Below, piece after piece: positions 6,633-9,034 of a stretch of 9,034 nt of DNA. The position numbers were made by a program, and so were the translations under genes. Origin of the DNA: Roseiflexaceae bacterium (GTDB taxonomy: Bacteria > Chloroflexota > Chloroflexia > Chloroflexales > Roseiflexaceae). Where the stretch lies: the NCBI GenBank assembly GCA_947462525.1, contig CANHPK010000042.1, positions 1 to 9,034 of the forward strand, in the 5' to 3' direction. Numbering within the stretch: the stretch's first letter is position 1; the number at the start of each line of letters is the position of its first letter. The notes beneath the pieces are model-generated. The model was not told the origin of the DNA. It did not search any database and was given only the letters and a program-made list of their open reading frames with translations.

Positions 6633-7321
6633 GATGAGTGATACCTGCGGTAGCGCCACATGGTGCCTAAAGCCGAGAACGCGTCGCGTGGGCGGATTTT
6701 TTTGCCGGCTCGATAGGGCCGACCCAGATAGTGGACCGGTACTTCGGCTATCTGATACCCACTGCGTACCCATTTGGCAGTCAACTCGGGGTCGATGTCG
6801 AACCGATCATTGTCGATGACCATGCGGTGCATCGTGTTGATGCGCCACATTTTGTAGCAGGTCTCGAGATCGGTCAGCTGTGTGCCATAGAGCAGATTGA
6901 ACAACGCGGTCAAGAGATGATTGCCGAGGCGGTGAGTGAACAGCATACCAAGGGGCTTGTGTATCCCAAAGCGGGTCCCATAGACGACATCAGCGCCTGC
7001 CTGGATTTGTTCGAGGAGCAACGATAGCTCGTTTGGGTTGTATTCGAGATCTGCGTCTTGGATGACCACAACGGTATTGCGCACCAGCGGGAGTGCGGTC
7101 CGGATGGCAGCACCTTTCCCATAATTCTGTGGGTGACGTACCATCGTGATTTTGGCGGCATCGGGTTGTGCCGCTACGACGGCACCGGTGCCGTCAGTCG
7201 ATGCATCATCCACAACGATGATATCGGTGATGTGTGGCAACGTCGTGAGCAGTGTCAACACCTGCCCGATTGTCTGTGCTTCGTTGTAGACCGGGATAAT
7301 CACACTCAAAGGGATATTCAT
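6629..7321 (-). CDS. DPM1/ALG5-like family 2 glycosyltransferase (polyprenyl-phosphate sugar synthase type)
   Basis: This encodes 230 residues, compact and without C-terminal membrane segments. The ATG at 7321 makes ATGA with the preceding stop and has AGGGGGG five bases upstream. Motifs are a full set for the DPM-like GT2 group: LSVIIPVYNEAQTI (5-18), VVDDASTDGT (36-45), NYGKGAAIRTAL (66-77), IQDADLEYNP (87-96) with the DAD metal site, YGTRFGI (114-120), DLETCYKMWR (151-160) and YRAGKKIRPRD (203-213). Members commonly transfer a hexose from a nucleotide sugar to a polyprenyl phosphate, giving a donor used after flipping on the outer face; others act on oligosaccharides. Which applies cannot be told from sequence. 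Both flanking genes encode GT4 enzymes in the same operon. Confidence 0.9.
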   Translation of the reverse strand: MNIPLSVIIPVYNEAQTIGQVLTLLTTLPHITDIIVVDDASTDGTGAVVAAQPDAAKITMVRHPQNYGKGAAIRTALPLVRNTVVVIQDADLEYNPNELSLLLEQIQAGADVVYGTRFGIHKPLGMLFTHRLGNHLLTALFNLLYGTQLTDLETCYKMWRINTMHRMVIDNDRFDIDPELTAKWVRSGYQIAEVPVHYLGRPYRAGKKIRPRDAFSALGTMWRYRRYHSS

Positions 7322-8436
7322 CGCGGCCCCCCTGCAACGGACGCAGTCAGTTCTTCGATTGCCTGAATCAGTGCCTGCCAACTGGGTTGGTCAGGTATGG
7401 GCGTGACGGGTGGTGTGCCCTGCACGTACGCCTGTTGGAGTGCGGCTGCCCATGCGTCTGGTGTGTTGGGAGCGACCACCTGGCGGACCGTGGCGAGCCC
7501 GGCCAGTGCACCGACATCGCTCACCAGGAGCGGTATACCAGCACTTGCAGCCAGCGTCGCCACCCCACTCACGCTCCCACTCTGGTACGGTAGCGCTACC
7601 ACGTCGGCAGCAGCGAAATACGCTGCTACGTCATCATCAGGGATGTAGTGATCGACCACATGGATGCGCGCTGCGATCGTGCGTTCGCGACATTGTGCGC
7701 GTAATACAGGGTCGTTGTGCCACCATTCGCCAGCGAGCAGGAGGTGGATCTGTGGGGAGGTCCGTTGCATGGCAGAGAGCACGATATCGATGCCTTTGTA
7801 CGGTCGCACAAACCCAAAGCAGAGGACGACAAATGCATCGTCTGGGATGGCGAGCGCATGACGGATGTTGACGGGTGGCTGCTGACGTTGCAAGAGTGCG
7901 CCATGCAACGGGAGCGGGAGGAACCGATGCGTCCGGTGCATCGGCGTGCTGTTCCCGAAGTGTACCACTGCGTCAGCGAGGGTCAACATCATCCGTGCAA
8001 TCAGTGCCTGCCACTGCGGTGCGTCTGGCTCGACGAGTTGATGGTTGAGGGCAATCGTCGCAATTCCACGCATGTTTGCCTGCGCCACCAACATAAGGAG
8101 GAACGGGACCCAGTACGGGGTCCACCACTGCCAGATGACGATGTCGAAGGCCTGGTGTCGCACCGTGCTCCAGGCAGTCACCCACGCGATGGGGTTCCAC
8201 CCATGGATTCGAGCCTCGAAGCGACACGAGAGCGTCGACCCTGTCGCCGGACGTGGATTGCCTGGGAACAAAGCCGAGGGGTACAACGGGTCGATGGCCC
8301 AACAGGTCACGTCATGCTCTGCGCGCAGTGCATTGACCAGCATCGTGCTGAACTGGGCAATCCCGCCGCGGAACGGGTTAACCGGCGCCACAACGAGGAT
8401 GCGCAATCGTGGTGCGGTGCCATCAGCCGTTGGCAT
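7318..8436 (-). CDS. GT4-family (GT-B fold) glycosyltransferase
   Basis: This encodes 372 residues. The ATG at 8436 is chosen because it places the Rossmann strand RLRILVVAPVNPFRGGIAQFS (10-30) near the N terminus and overlaps tatD by only 14 bases; the in-frame ATG at 8517 would overlap by 95. No strong Shine-Dalgarno precedes it, so translation may depend on coupling to tatD. N-terminal features include GGIAQFS (24-30) and a Trp-rich IWQWWTPYW (101-109). The donor domain begins at VVLCFGFVRPYKGID (203-217), a canonical GT4 loop. It continues with LLLAGEWW (232-239), IPDDDVAAYFAAADVVALPY (265-284) and SVSGVATLAASAGIPLLVSD (288-307). In that last segment the glutamates of the usual EX7E signature are replaced, as in the SGV-type GT4 subgroup. 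It is probably a cytoplasmic or peripheral-membrane enzyme in glycan assembly; specificity is unknown. Confidence 0.9.
   Translation of the reverse strand: MPTADGTAPRLRILVVAPVNPFRGGIAQFSTMLVNALRAEHDVTCWAIDPLYPSALFPGNPRPATGSTLSCRFEARIHGWNPIAWVTAWSTVRHQAFDIVIWQWWTPYWVPFLLMLVAQANMRGIATIALNHQLVEPDAPQWQALIARMMLTLADAVVHFGNSTPMHRTHRFLPLPLHGALLQRQQPPVNIRHALAIPDDAFVVLCFGFVRPYKGIDIVLSAMQRTSPQIHLLLAGEWWHNDPVLRAQCRERTIAARIHVVDHYIPDDDVAAYFAAADVVALPYQSGSVSGVATLAASAGIPLLVSDVGALAGLATVRQVVAPNTPDAWAAALQQAYVQGTPPVTPIPDQPSWQALIQAIEELTASVAGGPR
7327..7333 (-). promoter_or_regulatory. G-rich ribosome binding site of the DPM-like GT2 gene
   Basis: AGGGGGG on the minus strand precedes the ATG at 7321 by five bases. 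It lies inside the last codons of the GT4 gene and excludes the longer reading frame back to 7381. It shares a ten-base core GCAGGGGGGC with the site before the flippase fusion gene. Confidence 0.6.
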
Positions 8437-9034
8437 CGGGTAACCCAAACACGCGATTCGCATTGTGCCAGGTTGCCGCAGCGACATCTGCCACCGAACA
8501 CCCCTTGCGTGCCGCAATGAACGCTGCGATTATTGGAACATTTGTCGGCTCGTTTCGCTTGCCGCGGAGCGGATGCGGTGAGAGGTACGGACTATCTGTT
8601 TCGATCAGCAGATGTTCGAGGCCCACGGCGTCGACGACGGCATGCATTTGGGTATTGTTTTTGAAGGTAATCGGACCACTCAACGACAATATACAGCCGA
8701 TTGCAATACACGCCTCGGCATAGGCGACATCACCCGAAAACGAATGCATGATGACCCCATAGGGGTGTCTGACGTCGCTGAGGACCCGCAACGTGTCTGC
8801 GTGGGCCTCACGGCTGTGGATGACAATCGGCAGGCGGTGCGTGGCGGCGAGTGCAATTTGGGAGCGAAAAAGTTCTTCTTGGACCGCTACCGGCGCAATC
8901 GCATAATGATGGTCAAAGCCGATTTCACCGATTGCGACGACTTTTGGATGGACCGCAAGTGCACCCAGCTGGTCGAGCCAGTGTGGGTCGTTGGCGACCT
9001 CTGGATGATTGGGTTGCACCCCGATGACTGCCCA
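8423..9034 (-). CDS. tatD: TatD-family metal-dependent deoxyribonuclease, C-terminal part (runs off right edge)
   Basis: 203 residues are visible; the family is about 255-265 long, so roughly 55-60 N-terminal residues, including the first HxH metal motif, lie beyond the right edge. The frame is open to base 9034, and the GTG at 9019 is an internal Val rather than the start. The remaining metal ligands of the TIM-barrel amidohydrolase fold are all present: Glu37 in AIGEIGFDHH, His73 in IVIHSREA, His97 in IMHSFSG and Asp147 in LLIETDSPYLSP. The family C-terminal signature RGKRNEP follows (157-163). The strand-two motif reads VIGVQPNHPE where many homologues have VGVHPH. TatD enzymes act as 3'-5' exonucleases on single-stranded or damaged DNA in the cytoplasm. 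It overlaps the first GT gene by 14 bases, so it is co-transcribed with the glycan genes though functionally unrelated as far as can be seen. Confidence 0.93.
   Translation of the reverse strand, partial: WAVIGVQPNHPEVANDPHWLDQLGALAVHPKVVAIGEIGFDHHYAIAPVAVQEELFRSQIALAATHRLPIVIHSREAHADTLRVLSDVRHPYGVIMHSFSGDVAYAEACIAIGCILSLSGPITFKNNTQMHAVVDAVGLEHLLIETDSPYLSPHPLRGKRNEPTNVPIIAAFIAARKGCSVADVAAATWHNANRVFGLPDANG

Noticed and set aside
8421..8425. TGATG stop-start overlap suggesting an alternative GT4 start at 8423
   Set aside because: That ATG is in a different frame from the GT4 protein (13 bases from the ATG at 8436) and yields no GT sequence.
7717..8520. A 267-codon plus-strand open frame opposite the first GT4 gene
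   Set aside because: It is a shadow of the GT4 codon pattern: it is rich in Arg, His and Cys, has no fold elements, and is antisense to an intact enzyme.
1..9034. CRISPR arrays, tRNA or rRNA genes, insertion sequences and prophage genes
   Set aside because: No spaced direct repeats, cloverleaf-like sequences, transposase motifs or terminal inverted repeats were seen on either strand by reading.

Overview
This 9,034-base window is gene-dense, moderately GC-rich bacterial DNA. It is dominated by one minus-strand operon for a cell-surface glycan. Nothing in it fixes the taxon. The packed overlapping glycosyltransferase genes, the secreted repeat protein with a Sec signal and the GC level would suit a Chloroflexota bacterium, but that is inference and held loosely.

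Right edge to about 1198 (minus strand, transcribed right to left): the 3' part of a TatD-family metal-dependent DNase; a GT4 glycosyltransferase; a DPM1/ALG5-like GT2 glycosyltransferase; a second GT4 enzyme; two consecutive GT2 enzymes; and a long last gene that joins a Wzx-like MOP-superfamily flippase to a polysaccharide pyruvyl transferase (CsaB/WcaK family). Every junction overlaps, by 14, 4, 4, 8, 4 and 19 bases in that order. The first six genes end in TGA and the last in TAG. This is a single transcription unit with translational coupling. The natural reading is that the GTs build a lipid-linked oligosaccharide on the cytoplasmic face, the pyruvyl transferase domain caps it with a ketal pyruvate from PEP, and the flippase half of the same polypeptide carries it across the membrane. 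No initiating phosphoglycosyltransferase, polymerase, chain-length regulator or ligase is in view.

Left part: a small plus-strand lipoprotein gene (780-1217) with a carboxypeptidase-regulatory-like beta domain converges on the operon and overlaps its last gene tail to tail by 20 bases. Immediately after its stop is an interrupted hairpin that lies inside the coding sequence of the opposing flippase-pyruvyltransferase gene. Upstream, across an 81-base divergent intergenic region, a minus-strand gene starts at 698 and runs off the left edge. It encodes a Sec-exported protein with apparent beta-sandwich repeats of about 120 residues. No tRNA, rRNA, mobile element or CRISPR array is visible, and no gene-free stretch exceeds 300 bases.
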